Part shown: positions 23,648-34,827 of the stretch, in pieces
Layout of the letters: each line of letters starts with the position of its first letter
Numbering within the stretch: position 1 is the first letter of the stretch
Source of the DNA: Diphasiastrum complanatum
Taxonomy: Eukaryota; Streptophyta; Lycopodiopsida; Lycopodiales; Lycopodiaceae
Assembly (NCBI GenBank): GCA_029204225.1
Contig: CM055095.1
Location: 15,592,049-15,656,048 of the forward strand
DNA: 64,000 bases
Reading direction: 5' to 3'
Made by a program: the position numbers and the translations under genes
The notes under the pieces: generated by a model
Database searches by the model: none
The model's input: only the letters and a program-made list of their open reading frames with translations
Told to the model about the DNA's origin: nothing

Positions 23648-24314
23648 CTCCCTCTTGAATCTTGCAACTTTGTATGTTTAATCCAATTGCCTTTCTTTGC
23701 TTTGTGAAGAGTGGTTTGTCAAACGGCTTCGTGAGCAGATCAACAATCATGTCCTCAGACTTTATGTACTGGACCATGAGCTCTCTTTTCGAGATCAAAT
23801 CTCAAATATGATGGTATTTCAGAGGTATATGCTTTGTCTTTGAATGGAAGACAGGATCCTGGGACAGATATATGGCACTTTGAGAATCCATCATCATCGT
23901 GCATGGTTCTCCTTGTGGTATGCCAATTGACTCCAACATCATCTGCAACCAAACTACCTCGTTCGCCACCTTTGAAGTTGCGGCATATTCAGCTTCGCAT
24001 GAGGATTGAGCTACCAAGGTTTGCTTTTTACATATCCAGCTGATTGTTGCTCCGCACGCTATTGAACATCCTCATGTCACGGACTTGTTGTCATCTTTGC
24101 AGCTCACCCAACTTGCATCACTATAGTGGTGCAGCTCGAACCATTTTCCTTCGTTGTCTGCTTTGTAGGTTAATCCCGTATTTTGGGTACCCTTCAGATA
24201 TTGTAGGATTCGTTTTGCCATTTGCCAATGTGCCATGCCAGAATTGGAAGAGAATTGGCTTAAAGTACAGACAGAGATTGCCAAATCGGGTCTGGTACAA
24301 ATTGTAAGATACAT
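23648..24314 (-). pseudogene. Copia C RNase H and pol C-terminus
   Basis: Begins IRFGNLCLYF-like RT tail (24314-24072: ICTRPDLAISVCTLSQF, MAKRILQYLKGTQNTGL, HYSDASWVSCKDD). Then RNase H with VAQSSCEAEYAATS, EVVWLQMMLESIGI, PVFHSKTKHIPLKYHHI and YIKSEDMIVDLLTKPFDKP. A few stops separate the pieces. The coding end runs through the polypurine tract into the LTR. Confidence 0.85.
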
Positions 24315-24318
24315 CAGA

Positions 24319-25172
24319 CTACCGATCAGGTTTTGGTAAGGTGTACCTTACATCTTCTGTTTTTCTTCCTCTATTTTTGGGCAATCCTGCTTTGTCAATT
24401 TGGCTCCAGCTATCATTGGTGTGGCTTTTTCTTTGCAGTCCATCATTTGATACTACTTCAGCACTTTTTTGGCGTACTTTGACTGACTCAGATGCATTTT
24501 TCCTTTTATTCGATCTCTTCTGATCTCCAGCCCAAGGCATTTTGTTGCTTCTCCTAGATCTATTATTTCATTTCAGAAATTTGACTCTTCGTGTTCTTGA
24601 TTAGCATCAAAAAAATTCCTATCATAAGATAATCATCCACGAAAATAGTCAGAATTAAAAAATCTCTTCCTACTCTCTTTATGTAGAGATTGCAGTCTGG
24701 TTGTGTAGGATTGAAGTTTAGAGACTTCAGAAGACTGTCGAACTTCTGGTACCAAGCTCGTGATGTCTTCTTCTGACCATAAATGCATCTCTGCAACCGA
24801 CAGACATATTGCCGATTGTCGGGGTCTTCAAATCCTTCAGATTGCTTCATGAAGATTTCTTCCTCTAGATCTCCATGGAGAAAGTCTGTCTTTACATCAA
24901 TCTGGTGGATTTCCAGATTGTGTTGTGGAGCGTATGCAAGGAGCAGTCAAATGCTTGTCATCTTTACCATTGGAAAATATGTGTCGAAATAATCGACTCC
25001 GTACCTTTGTGTGGCCCTTTGCGACAAGCCTTACTTTGTAACGTTCAATAGTGCCATCTGATTTCATTTTCCTTTTGTACAACCACTTGCAGTCGACGAT
25101 CTTTTTGTTTTCGGGCAGTGGCTCTAGTGTCCATGCCTCGTTTCGCCTCATTGAGTCGATCTCCTCTGACAT
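24319..25172 (-). pseudogene. Copia C reverse transcriptase
   Basis: MSEEIDSMRRNEAWTLEPLP and VDCKWLYKRKMKSDGTIERY mark the RT N-terminus (25172-24990). A second block (24850-24563) has CRLQRCIYGQKKTSRAWY and IFVDDYLMIG, an FVDD form of the active site. The third block (24540-24319) is frame-shifted. Several stops and frameshifts: inactive. Confidence 0.85.
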
Positions 25173-25512
25173 TGCCTTCTTCTAGAATTCTCCCTCTGGA
25201 CTCTAGACTACTTCTAGATATGTAGTTGGCCCTTCAATAAAGCTACAGTACTCGAATTGTGTGTCTTCGCTCCACTGAAGATTGTCAATGTATCGATCTG
25301 GAGGTCTTCTTTGTCTTGTTGACTTTCTGGGTTCGATTCGTCGCTGCTCGAATGTTTCTGATTCATGGGGTTGATCTTATGCTTCCTGCTGCTCTAGAGT
25401 CTGGGGCTCATCATTCTGATTTGATGCTTGTCCTCGGTCTCTCTCTTGAATTGGCAGTAGTGTGAAGATCTCATGGCCTTTTTCATCCTTTAGTCCAGGG
25501 AATGTGGACTCA

Positions 25513-25992
25513 TCAAACTTCACATATATATTCGGGTGTGTACGCAGGAGTGAATTGATGCTCTATCCCATGTTCTTGGCAGAATTTAGAAAATTTTGTA
25601 CTCTTGTACTCACCTCCATTATCAGATCTGATTATCTGAATCTTCTTTGAGATGTGTCTCTCTGCAAATGCCACAAACTTCTTGAAAGAGTCAAACACTT
25701 CAGATTTTTTCTTTAGATAGTAGATCGTTGTCATTTGGCTGTAATCATCAATGAACGTTAGGAAATACCTCGATCCTGAGAGCGAATCCACTTTCATCGG
25801 TCCACAGACATCTGAGTTGGCGAGCTCAAGAACTTCTTTGACTCTTCTTCCCTCATGTGTGAATGGATTTTGATGTTGTTTGCCTTTCTGACAGACTTCA
25901 CAGAACTCAGTATCGGGTCTTGATATCTTCAAACATGTGACTATGTCTTTCTTGGACATGTCATATAGGCTCCTCATGTTCAGATGATACAT
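25513..25992 (-). pseudogene. Copia C integrase
   Basis: N-terminal zinc region (MYHLNMRSLYDM, CEVCQKGKQH), then core: ELANSDVCGPMKVDSLSGS, YFLTFIDDYSQMTTIYYL, IQIIRSDNGGEYKS. The catalytic Asp residues in SDVCGP and SDNGGEY are present. The frame ends at TPEYICEV, earlier than a complete integrase. The stretch 25173-25512 between integrase and RT is degenerate. Confidence 0.85.
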
Positions 25993-26184
25993 TCTTCTGT
26001 GCTAGAGCCGATCTTCATTTTCTGATGCATCAAAATTGCTGATTATCTTGGCTTGGTAGAGATTTCCTTCTCTGCATCCAACTGTCAGCAATTTGTTTGT
26101 TGTTTTCTTGATCATTCGGCATGTATTGCCATCAAATAGAACTCGAATTCCAAGATCTACCATTTTCGTGACTGATAGCAGGTC

Positions 26185-26573
26185 TTATCTTAGTGAAGGT
26201 ACGTAGAGTGCTTCCGGCAGCTCTGCTTGACCTGACAGTGTTCGCAGTTGTAGAGTCTCGATGCCCTTGACATCGTGTCGACTCCCATCACCTAGAATCA
26301 CTGCTCCGTTGTTTTCGAGCTCTCTGAAGTCGATCAAGATTTTCTTGTTGCAGGTGATGTGTGAGGTTGCTTCTGAATCAATGACTACATCGTAGTCTTG
26401 TTCAATGTAACTTGTTGAAGCTTCATCAAGTATTGTGAAAGCTTCATCACCTTTATCTGCAACATTTGCTTTGTCAACTTTGTTCTTTCTTTTTGGGTTG
26501 AATCTGCAATCGTATTCAAAGTGCCCCTTCTTCTTGCAGTGCATGCAAGCCTACCGTTTGATTGAGTCAGCAT
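26185..26573 (-). pseudogene. Copia C zinc knuckle and protease
   Basis: A CCHC knuckle is visible (C-x2-C-x4-H-x4-C, in MHCKKKGHFEYDC, with the first Cys just upstream), then protease with VIDSEATSHITCN. The usual active site is D-S/T-G; here the third residue is Glu, so the protease is probably inactive. ILGDGSRHDVKGIETL follows as in other Copia proteins. Confidence 0.8.
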
Positions 26574-26714
26574 TTATTGGCTGTGTGTCCTGGCTTGTGA
26601 CAGTGATCACAAGAAGAAGATTGTTGGTTGTCATTGCCTCTTCTCGAAGACTTTGTCTTGTCGAATCTGGGCTTGGTCTTGTTCCTGATCTTTTCTTTTG
26701 TGAAGAGAGCTTTC

Positions 26715-27380
26715 TTAGTGATCATTGTTTCCTTCTCCTTCATCCCTCATCAGTCTCTCATCAGCGACAAGATTGATTGCTTTGTCGAATGTCATATCTG
26801 GTAGACTTAGCATGAGCATTCTCAATGGCTGATAGGACGCAGATAGAGATTTCATGAAGTACATCAATTGTTGTGGTGCTGAGACCTGGTGTTCCTGACC
26901 TGATGTTGTGAGTTGAGCGAAGATCGTTCTGACCTTCTCAACATGCTGATCCAATTAATTGTCATCCCATCGTATGGATTGTAGTTGATTGTGAAGATGC
27001 ATCACTAGAGCGGCAGTCCTCCTTCGTACTTTTGCTTTAGTCTTTCCCATCTGTTAACAGACGTCGAATTTTGACATGTATTTGGGACGTCAGAATCCGA
27101 CATTCAAGTATACGTCAGATGGACGTCGGATGCTTTCACAGTCTTCAATCTGCATGAGTAATTCTTTATTGATGGATGAGACGATGATCGCCATTGCACG
27201 CTCATCCTTTCTGATCCACTCATGTCTCCTCGGGTCTCCCTCTGGAGGCTGCACCTTTGTGAGTTCAGTCACCGACCAAATGCCTTCACCCTTCAGAAGC
27301 ATTTTGATTTTGAATTTTGATACCATGTAGTTTCCGCCATCAAGACTGATTGCTATCCTCGTCTGGATCGTTGTAGCCAC
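26715..27380 (-). pseudogene. Copia C gag
   Basis: N-terminal part at 27380-27090 (ISLDGGNYMVSKFKIKMLL, WSVTELTKV, AMAIIVSSINKELLMQIEDC) and a second part at 26954-26715 (HVEKVRTIFAQLTTSG, YFMKSLSASYQPLRMLML). Typical UBN2-type Gag split by a frameshift near 27080. It lies just downstream of the primer site and 5' LTR at 27432-27680. Confidence 0.8.
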
Positions 27381-27431
27381 ATTGTGTTGCCTAGAGAATC
27401 ACTGTTCAGATATAAGTAGTGATAACCTCAA

Positions 27432-27680
27432 GGCTCTGATAGCATGTCGTGAATCTTTTGCGAACTGATCGTTTTCGCGAATATGTCGTGAACAACCTCT
27501 TTTTGAGTTCGCTTATTTTTCTTTTGCGGAAGCTTTCAAGATCCTAGGCATGCGATGACAGATCACAGAACATATATTATTCTAGCAATCAAGACAATGA
27601 AAAACAAGGAGATGGAGAAGAAAGCATTTGCATCATCAGTTTCGAGTTTGGAGTGAGATGATCAGTGTCTCGTTCATTGG
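27432..27680 (-). repeat. Partial 5' LTR and primer site of Copia C
   Basis: The LTR piece 27445-27680 matches 22931-23220. Next to it, 27432-27444 reads on the minus strand TGCTATCAGAGCC, the initiator-Met primer site with one change. The rest of the LTR is missing where the S-B LTR begins near 27686. Confidence 0.75.
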
Positions 27681-27685
27681 CGGCC

Positions 27686-28845
27686 TATAGCGCAGGCATC
27701 CCAAAGGGAGCTGGAAACCACGACTTAGCTTCCCAGCCTTCAACTCTTGCCATCCAAATCCACTTGACATACAAGCAACCAACTTGCCAACAACGATCAG
27801 ACAAAACCAACTGGAACTTCAGAAACCAACATTGAGATCCAACCTGGCGCCATGCCAGATCGGGGGTCCCGATGTGGGTGACTTCCCTCCAAGCAAGCCG
27901 CCCGACATACATCAAACTTAACCAACTCGAAGCTTCGTTACAAACGAGTAACATCCATTCCAAGCAAGGGGTCTGACTTACATCAGACTTAACCAACTGA
28001 AAGCTTCGTCACGAGAGCTGGAAGCCCAAGCAAGCCATCCAACTCAGCCGACAGGTTAGAGCCCGTTCCCCAAGAGCTTAACCCATTCACGTTCATGCAA
28101 GGAACACTCAGAACCACAAGCCGCGACAGATATGAGACAACCAGTTCCTGGACCAAATGGTCCCGACAGCATACCGCTGGTGCCACGAACCGAATGGTCC
28201 CGACGGCATACCACTGGTGTCTCAGGATGCGACCCTCAACTATGTGCCAAATTAAAAAGTTTGAAGCGGCCTTACAATTGGCGCTTTTACCGAACACTGA
28301 AACCCAGAAGGTAATTAGAGTCAATTTGAAAAAAATCCCACTTTATTGATAAATCTGAGAAGGTTACATTTCAAGTGTGTGACCGACCCTAGTCTCCGGG
28401 GCGCTGGCATGCCAAGGCGAGTGCCATGACAACATTCCAGCCAGGGAGGCTGAGACTTGGTTGGAGCTCGCCCTGAGTGGCAACCCGCACTCCCCTATAG
28501 TATTGGTTGGATTCGCCACCTCCCCTCATACCAAGTACTCTACCCAGGCTGGTAAAGCACGTTCTCTCTCTAGGATTTTCTCTCTCTAGAAAGTCATTTT
28601 TTCTCTCTAGAATTTATTGATCCCCAGGCTTCCTTTAATCATGCCTGAATCGTGTGAGGTGATTGCACATCGATCTGAGCTCTCTGGACTTCGCTAGAAC
28701 CGATCGAAGATTTTCAGCGATAGGAACTTGGCACCGGCTGGATTATGGTCACAGTGGTGCCGGCGCCGGTGGCGCCAGGAGTAGCAGGGGTGCTGCTGGC
28801 ACCGGTGGCACCGGAAATAAAGCTTGTAAAGGTAACTTTACAACA
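27686..28845 (-). repeat. 3' LTR of S-family element S-B
   Basis: About 1.16 kb, reverse complement of the S LTRs at 38603-39831 and 42420-43659. In minus orientation it starts TGTTGTAAAGTTACC right after a purine tract (aaggtggggtgga, 28846-28860) and ends near ...GCGCTATA. The frames inside (such as the GPFGPWRQRYAV type) recur in every copy because the LTR is repeated. They are not genes. Confidence 0.85.
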
Positions 28846-29921
28846 TCCACCCCACCTTTATAAAATCTGATGTCCTCATCAATGTCAGATTAAGTAGAGG
28901 TGTCTCCCAATTAAAATTAACTATACATGTGAGCTACTTGGCACAATACTCAATTTACTGGCCACTTTTTATTAACATTGAAGCTGGCACACCACAAGGC
29001 GGAGGCTCAGCTTTTTGTACTGAAAAATTACTTAGCTTGAAAATATCACTTTGTCTGGAAAAAGCATAGATTTTATATCGCTTTCGTAAAACCCAAGAAC
29101 CTTATTAAGTGGTGACAGAGGCCTTTCTGTGAAATGTTCGTCTCTGTCGCTTCTGACTTTTGACTTTGGAACTCCTTTGAGCTCCTGATTTGTCCTTGAT
29201 GCACTTTGTGTTGAGCTCCCTGAGATCCAAATTTGATCAGTCTGCACAGGTATCAGGGCTCCCTGAGCCAAAGGATTTATCGTTTGATTGCCCACTTTAT
29301 GGTCCACTTCGTGCCTTGTTGCTTTTGCACCTTGATTTCTCTCCTTGTCCCAGTCTGATCTTGACACTTTTCATTTTTGGCTCTTTGAGGTAGGCAAAGA
29401 TTGAGTACTCCGCAATGCACCTCTCACTTAGCTTGAAGTAGCTGTCTTTGAATCAATCCAAATGTAACCATTGACCTCGTGGAGAGCCAAGGGGTCGCAC
29501 CAGTTTGACCCGCATACAAACTATCTCTTCGTGTTCGTTTGATCCGCATACGAACTATCTCTTTGCGTCCATCGCGCAAAACTTGACTTTCACAATTCCA
29601 TCACTGGTCAGTTGCCTCACATTCAAAACAAGAAGTGTACATCTAGCTTGGCTTCAAGTAGCTCTCTTTGAATCAGACACATGCACCCAGAGTTTGCACT
29701 AGTCTGATCTCAACATGAACTATCTCTTAGCGTCCGTTCGAAGTACCAAGTCTCTCGTGCAAGATTCAACTTTCACAGTCCCTTCATTGATCAGTTGCCT
29801 TACATGTAACACAAGTCAGCGTACTCATTATGTTTCCTCGTCATTGCTGGTCCAGAGAAAGCCTATAACAAGCTTTCCTTTCCACAACAAAAACTTGTCA
29901 ACTTATTAGGTCCAAAGGTCG

Positions 29922-30443
29922 TGTCATGTGCCAAATCTAAGCAAATAGCAATTACAATGGAGGTAAAGCTAAGAGCAAGAAAAGTACAAAGCATTCAAGA
30001 TAGCATATCCATAGAAAGCTAGAAACAATGAGATCTCAATGGAATCACATTAGCAATGAAAGAAAGAGTACAATCAATGTAAATGAGCATGGATTCATGT
30101 AGGTAGGGCACATGAGACCTAGCAATGGAAATCCCTATGGCTCACATTCACAAGGAAGCTAGAAGCTCTCACTTGCAAATGAGCCAAAAGATTCACAAAA
30201 TGATGTCTCTTGCCTAGTTATAGACAATGCTCTTACTTAACTTAACTTAACTATCTTGAGAGATAGTTAGCCCTTGTTAAGTATTATTTAAACTACATTG
30301 GGCCCTTGTTGGCCTATTATCTTTAGTAATTACTTTGGAGGGCCTAAAGAGGGAACCGCCTTGTTCTTAAGGCTAATAGCGCCTACAAAGCCTACGATAT
30401 TCTGATGCATTGATAAGCACTAATGTACTAGTAGTACATGACA
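29922..30443 (-). repeat. 3' LTR of element T
   Basis: 522 bases, TGTCATGTACTAC ... CACATGACA in minus orientation. Nearly the same as 36029-36564. Differences include a short indel around 30380 against 36490. The polypurine tract AAGTAGGGGGAG lies just upstream (30444-30455). Confidence 0.9.
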
Positions 30444-30768
30444 CTCCCCCTACTTAGACATTTTTGTCTTCAAAAATGAAGATGCTTGTCTGATCAGCTG
30501 AATCGCCTTGGTTAAGTAGTCAGGATTGATGAGGATGTGTCGACCACAAAATTATTGTCTCATTACAAATCCAAAGCTGTCGAATTGAATCCATTTTGTT
30601 AGCTTCAGACTGTAATCCTTGTTCCCATGGAGGAAAATTGATGGTCGAAGAAGAGTCTGATGAAGTACCATATTGCTTGTTGGCAACCAATCTATATGGA
30701 ATGGACAGAGTGCATCACCACAATATCCTCTTTTGTCTGCTTCCTTGACAACATAACAAATTGGATGC

Positions 30769-32130
30769 TTATCCAATTCCCTTGGATTCTTGGTTTTGTG
30801 TTGCATCTGGCTCTTCTACTGTAGCTGGCAATCCATGTTGTTTAACCAACTTGATGAAGAACATTATAATTCTTCCATGAGCAATGGTAGTCACGAATTG
30901 TTGTTCAAATACGAATGCTCTATACGAAGTAGTCGGCATGAATATTGAAATTTGGTCGTATGGTGAAACGTAATTCTGGACATACTGTTGACCGAAATAT
31001 ATTTTTTCAAATTTGGTCAATACCTCATCCATAGGTGGTTGTGAATATTTGACCTGATTGACCTCAAAAATGGACTCTTGTCTCGAAATATAAAATTTGC
31101 AGTTGCCCATATAAATCGTTGAAGCATCAATCCTAAATAGTGAAAATACATTCCAAAGTTGAAGTAGGGATTTGACGTTTTGATTGTTCCAAATAACCAT
31201 TGATGAACAAACATTGTTGACATTACTCAATTGAAGATTGATCACATTAGAGTCCACTGAGCAATGTAAACCTCTCCAAAGAAACTGATATAGATTGATG
31301 GCATATTTTAAAATCAGCTTCCTATAGAGTGTTGGTTGACTGAGAGAATATTTCCAATAATTATTCACATCCATACATTCCAAACATGCACGTGAATTAC
31401 ATATTGGCTTTTGAATTCTAGAAAATCCATAGGAGTAAGGTTCTCCAACAAAAGCCACTTGAAGCTCTTGACTAATGGATCCATGAGACGTTGAACAATA
31501 ATTCAAAGTATTGATACAAGTAGAATTTCTCTGGATTAATGAAATCTCTTCATTTCTACCAGTATCCATGTTGAATACCTCATACTCCCTTAGATCATTG
31601 TCAAAAATAAAATTATTCTCAAAAGCTCCCATATCAATTTGACATGGTTCGTAGATCAGATCCTTATAATAACCACTCAATTTCAAATCATGGAATATCG
31701 GTGTCATATAGTCCTCAATCTGAAAGTTTGGTGAATGCCTTGATTGACTTTCTTCAAGCATAGCAATATTCTCAATCTGACGATCCATAGTTGCTTGTTC
31801 ATTGACCAAATTAAGGCATTGATGTAGGTCAAGTTCCAGACTTTGATGGTCGAAGTGAAACTCAAAAGGATGTTCAATCATCTTCACATCTTGATCTGAA
31901 TCTTGATTTTTGTCTGAATCCTGATTTTTGCCATCTGTTTTTGTAACTTGATCAAGATCTTGAATTGGACTTTTGTTGCCTGCAACTGTATCTGGATCTG
32001 AGACTTGACTTTTGTTGTCGCTTTGATCATCTGACTCACTGTCCTCACTTTGTTCATCCGCTCCGTCGTTATCACTTTGCTCATCAGACTCATTGATGGA
32101 ATCATCTTCATCTTCAGAATTCCCTTTCAT
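30769..32130 (-). CDS. T ORF2: acidic protein of unknown function
   Basis: 453 residues, uninterrupted. The first 90 residues are very acidic and S/D/Q-rich with the repeated word DSD (for example NQDSDKNQDSDQD), probably disordered. Residues 95-440 look folded, with Trp/Tyr/Phe-rich stretches and a Cys pair (ICNSRACLEC, about 245-255). I cannot assign a domain. There is no YxDD box, no integrase HHCC or D-D-E, no protease D-S/T-G and no zinc knuckle. It lies where pol would be in an autonomous element and directly before the 3' LTR region. It could be a very diverged env-like or extra ORF, or a captured host gene. Start: the ATG at 32130 overlaps the end of the small ORF by 17 bases. Confidence 0.7.
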   Translation of the reverse strand: MKGNSEDEDDSINESDEQSDNDGADEQSEDSESDDQSDNKSQVSDPDTVAGNKSPIQDLDQVTKTDGKNQDSDKNQDSDQDVKMIEHPFEFHFDHQSLELDLHQCLNLVNEQATMDRQIENIAMLEESQSRHSPNFQIEDYMTPIFHDLKLSGYYKDLIYEPCQIDMGAFENNFIFDNDLREYEVFNMDTGRNEEISLIQRNSTCINTLNYCSTSHGSISQELQVAFVGEPYSYGFSRIQKPICNSRACLECMDVNNYWKYSLSQPTLYRKLILKYAINLYQFLWRGLHCSVDSNVINLQLSNVNNVCSSMVIWNNQNVKSLLQLWNVFSLFRIDASTIYMGNCKFYISRQESIFEVNQVKYSQPPMDEVLTKFEKIYFGQQYVQNYVSPYDQISIFMPTTSYRAFVFEQQFVTTIAHGRIIMFFIKLVKQHGLPATVEEPDATQNQESKGIG

Positions 32131-32287
32131 TCACATGCGGTTGTCGATCCACTGATGCTTTAGTGTATACACTCACTTTCTGAATCCGCATCTTCATTTC
32201 CTCAAACCATTTGGATTGTTCTTCTTTCCTTTCAGCTTCCAACTTAAACCTTTGTTCTTGTTGTTCGTACTTTAAAACATATTCCAT
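32114..32287 (-). CDS. T small ORF: 57-residue coiled-coil peptide
   Basis: Starts at ATG 32287 (MEYVLKYEQQEQRFKLEAER) and runs to a TGA at 32114, in a different frame from ORF2. It is rich in Glu, Gln, Lys and Arg with a heptad-like pattern, so a coiled coil is likely. It sits 25 bases after the Gag-like ORF and overlaps the start of ORF2. Inside, AAA|GTGAGT is a near-perfect plant splice donor, so the ORF could instead be a 5' exon of ORF2. Whether it is translated is unknown. Confidence 0.5.
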   Translation of the reverse strand: MEYVLKYEQQEQRFKLEAERKEEQSKWFEEMKMRIQKVSVYTKASVDRQPHVNEREF

Positions 32288-32311
32288 AGTTTCCTTTAAT
32301 CAAAACCTAGG

Positions 32312-33319
32312 CTAGAGAGAAGTAGTTTGTAGATAGTTTTCTACAATGCTCCGATATTGAGGTTGTAAGCCATATATATATATATAGCATTGTACAAGAT
32401 ATACTTCTCCATAATCGAATACTGGGGCCATTTGTTGGAATTCTCTATTGTACTCAGCAACTATAGTTGTCTGGTCCAAAGAACACAATTGGATGAAGTC
32501 AGATCGATTGAAGATCTGTCTACAAACTCTCTTGAAAGTTAACCAGTTCTCAAGAAGGAAGTCGTGAACGATGTTCCACCATGATTGAACACGTCCTTGG
32601 AAACCCGATGAGGCAAAGAAAACCATACTACTGTCATCAATACCTCCACTATAGTAGAAGTTATAATCCAAATCTTCTAGCCAACCGTCTAAATTAATGG
32701 AGTGAATGCTTCCATCAAAGGTAGGACTAACGAATTCAGACAATCGTTGGTTGTAATAATAAGGTTTCCGTTGAGCGGTGACTTTCCACCATTCATTGAT
32801 ATGGTTTGTAGATAAGTGCTCCAGAGCAAGTGCACGATCCATCATATTGCGCAACTCCATAAAACTAGCGGCATAAATGGATTTGGAAAGAGTTGGTTGA
32901 AGCACATCCTTTATAGGCGTTTGAAGAAAACTCACATAGTAGTTCAAACATTTTCTATACTCAAATTTTGTCTTCTGAACCAATGCCAAGAATTGTTGAT
33001 TAAATTGTTGTACAGAACCAGTTTGTTTGAGAGATTCGAATGATTTCTCATAAAACTTGGTAATACTATCGATGAAAGCAATTTTGAATTGACTCCAAAG
33101 TATCCCACCATGCTCGAACTTGTCTTTGAAAGCACAATGAAGCGCAATGTCTTCTTCAAAATAATGGCGATGACGGAAATAAGCTTCTAATTCAGTCAAC
33201 CAATCATCAATGCTGATTGAACTTGGTTGTCCGTCAAATACAAGGTTGTAACGTACAATTTCAAATTGTATTTCATCAATAGATAGAAATTGAATGTTTT
33301 GACTATAACGGTCCATCAT
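32312..33319 (-). CDS. T ORF1: Gag-like protein with two tandem Gag domains
   Basis: 335 residues, uninterrupted. Two similar halves, each resembling the Gypsy-type Gag capsid region. First: FDGQPSSISIDDWLTELEAYF ... LWSQFKIAFIDSI ... QQFNQQFLALVQ (about residues 25-165). Second: FDGSIHSINLDGWLEDLDYNF ... QSWWNIVHDFLL ... VAEYNREFQQMAPVF (about 200-335). No zinc knuckle follows. A (TA)n run (32372-32386) encodes YIYIY in the second half and is likely a replication-slippage expansion. Gag normally forms the particle that packages element RNA; a duplicated capsid domain is unusual. The start at 33319 is the only ATG near the leader end (MMDRYSQ); the second Met would also do. Confidence 0.75.
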   Translation of the reverse strand: MMDRYSQNIQFLSIDEIQFEIVRYNLVFDGQPSSISIDDWLTELEAYFRHRHYFEEDIALHCAFKDKFEHGGILWSQFKIAFIDSITKFYEKSFESLKQTGSVQQFNQQFLALVQKTKFEYRKCLNYYVSFLQTPIKDVLQPTLSKSIYAASFMELRNMMDRALALEHLSTNHINEWWKVTAQRKPYYYNQRLSEFVSPTFDGSIHSINLDGWLEDLDYNFYYSGGIDDSSMVFFASSGFQGRVQSWWNIVHDFLLENWLTFKRVCRQIFNRSDFIQLCSLDQTTIVAEYNREFQQMAPVFDYGEVYLVQCYIYIYGLQPQYRSIVENYLQTTSL

Positions 33320-33879
33320 TAATGACTAGTGAAGACTTGTGGACTATGAATTCACCGTTTGAAATTTATTCAAAATGATAATTTACAAGCAGGTAAAATT
33401 GCTCTTCTCCACTCACTTAAAGATTCTGAGTCCTCGAAGAATAAAGTGGATGTGAATGGAAAGTGTAACAAATTAAAATGAAGTAGCAGTTGTATTCAAT
33501 TTGTCACCACGAACAATTTTTTCCTTTTTACAGCATTTGAATCCGATCTAAAACGGAGATGATATGAAGATTTGAAAATTTCTAATGGAAACACGAAAAA
33601 AAAAACTGACTCAAAAAAAAGGGTCTTGAAAAAAATTTGAAAAGTAATTATGACACATTTTTAATAACTTAGCAGTGTCAGGCTCATCGTTCTCATCACT
33701 TTTCGTTTTTATAACATTGGGATCTGAGCTCAAACAAGAAAGTTACGGAAATTGAAAGAAAAACTGGTAAAATGGATTATATACAACTTAGAAGGGAGGG
33801 GGTTTTAAAAAAAAAAATTTACAAATTGTAATGGATAACACTTGGAAATCCATGAAACATTGGAGTTCTCGACGAAAAA

Positions 33880-34200
33880 TACTTGCAACCGAAGGAGGGG
33901 GTAGAGAGAGAAAATCTCAACAGATGCACTTAGAGAGAGGAAATCTCAACCGAAGCATTCGTAGAGAGAGAAAAAGGGATAGAGAGAGAAAATCTCAACC
34001 GACTCAGTTAAAGAGAGAAAATCTCAACAGATGCACTTTTAGAGAGAGAAAAAGGGGTAGGGAGAGAAAATCTCAACCGATGCACTTGTGGAGAGAGAAG
34101 GGAGGTAGCCGAAGTCGCGAGGCGAGAGAGAGGGAAGGTAACCGAAGCAGGTAGAGAGAGAAATCTCGACCGAAGGATGCGTGAACTCTCACCCGAAAAG
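33880..34200. repeat. Tandem repeats in the T leader (GAGA...TCTC units)
   Basis: About eight imperfect copies of a unit around agagagagaaaatctcaac(c/a)ga, spaced about 30 bases, interspersed with agagagagaaaaaggg. Each unit holds GAGA-AAA-TCTC, able to fold into a tiny hairpin. Frames through it are low complexity and not genes. Confidence 0.8.
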
Positions 34201-34422
34201 GAAATGCGTGAGGTCTCGACCGAGCAGGGTGTGAAGGAAAATGGGATTGTTGTATTCACTCGATTGCAATGGTCATGTTGCGGAGGAAGTGAAAGAAAAC
34301 TTCTCTCTTAATTTCTGTAATAGTCTGAGAGAGGGACGGCTCACATAGGAATCAGTTTACGCGCCATGATGTTCGTCTTTCTACTGATGATCATCTGCTT
34401 ACTCAAATCAAGACTGGATTAG

Positions 34423-34578
<156 letters not shown>

Positions 34579-34827
34579 TCGTTCTAGCAAGCGAGCGCTG
34601 ATCAGCGAAGGCACAGCTATCGATGCTCATCAGCGAGCGGGCGGTAGATGCAAGGTTGGAATTGTTCGAATGCTGAGCAGGAGCTGGTTCTTTTTCTGCC
34701 TGCAATCACTGTTGAATCAGACTAAAAGTAATAGAATAAAGTGAGCGGTGGCAGTTGCGGATTTCCTGCATGCGCTTGAGTTTGAGATAGTTTGTGTTGT
34801 AGAGGCAAAGGATATTATCGTATTATC

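Noticed and set aside
33831-34154. 107-residue plus-strand frame rich in Arg/Glu (RERKRDRERK)
   Set aside because: Low-complexity translation of the GAGAGA repeat array.
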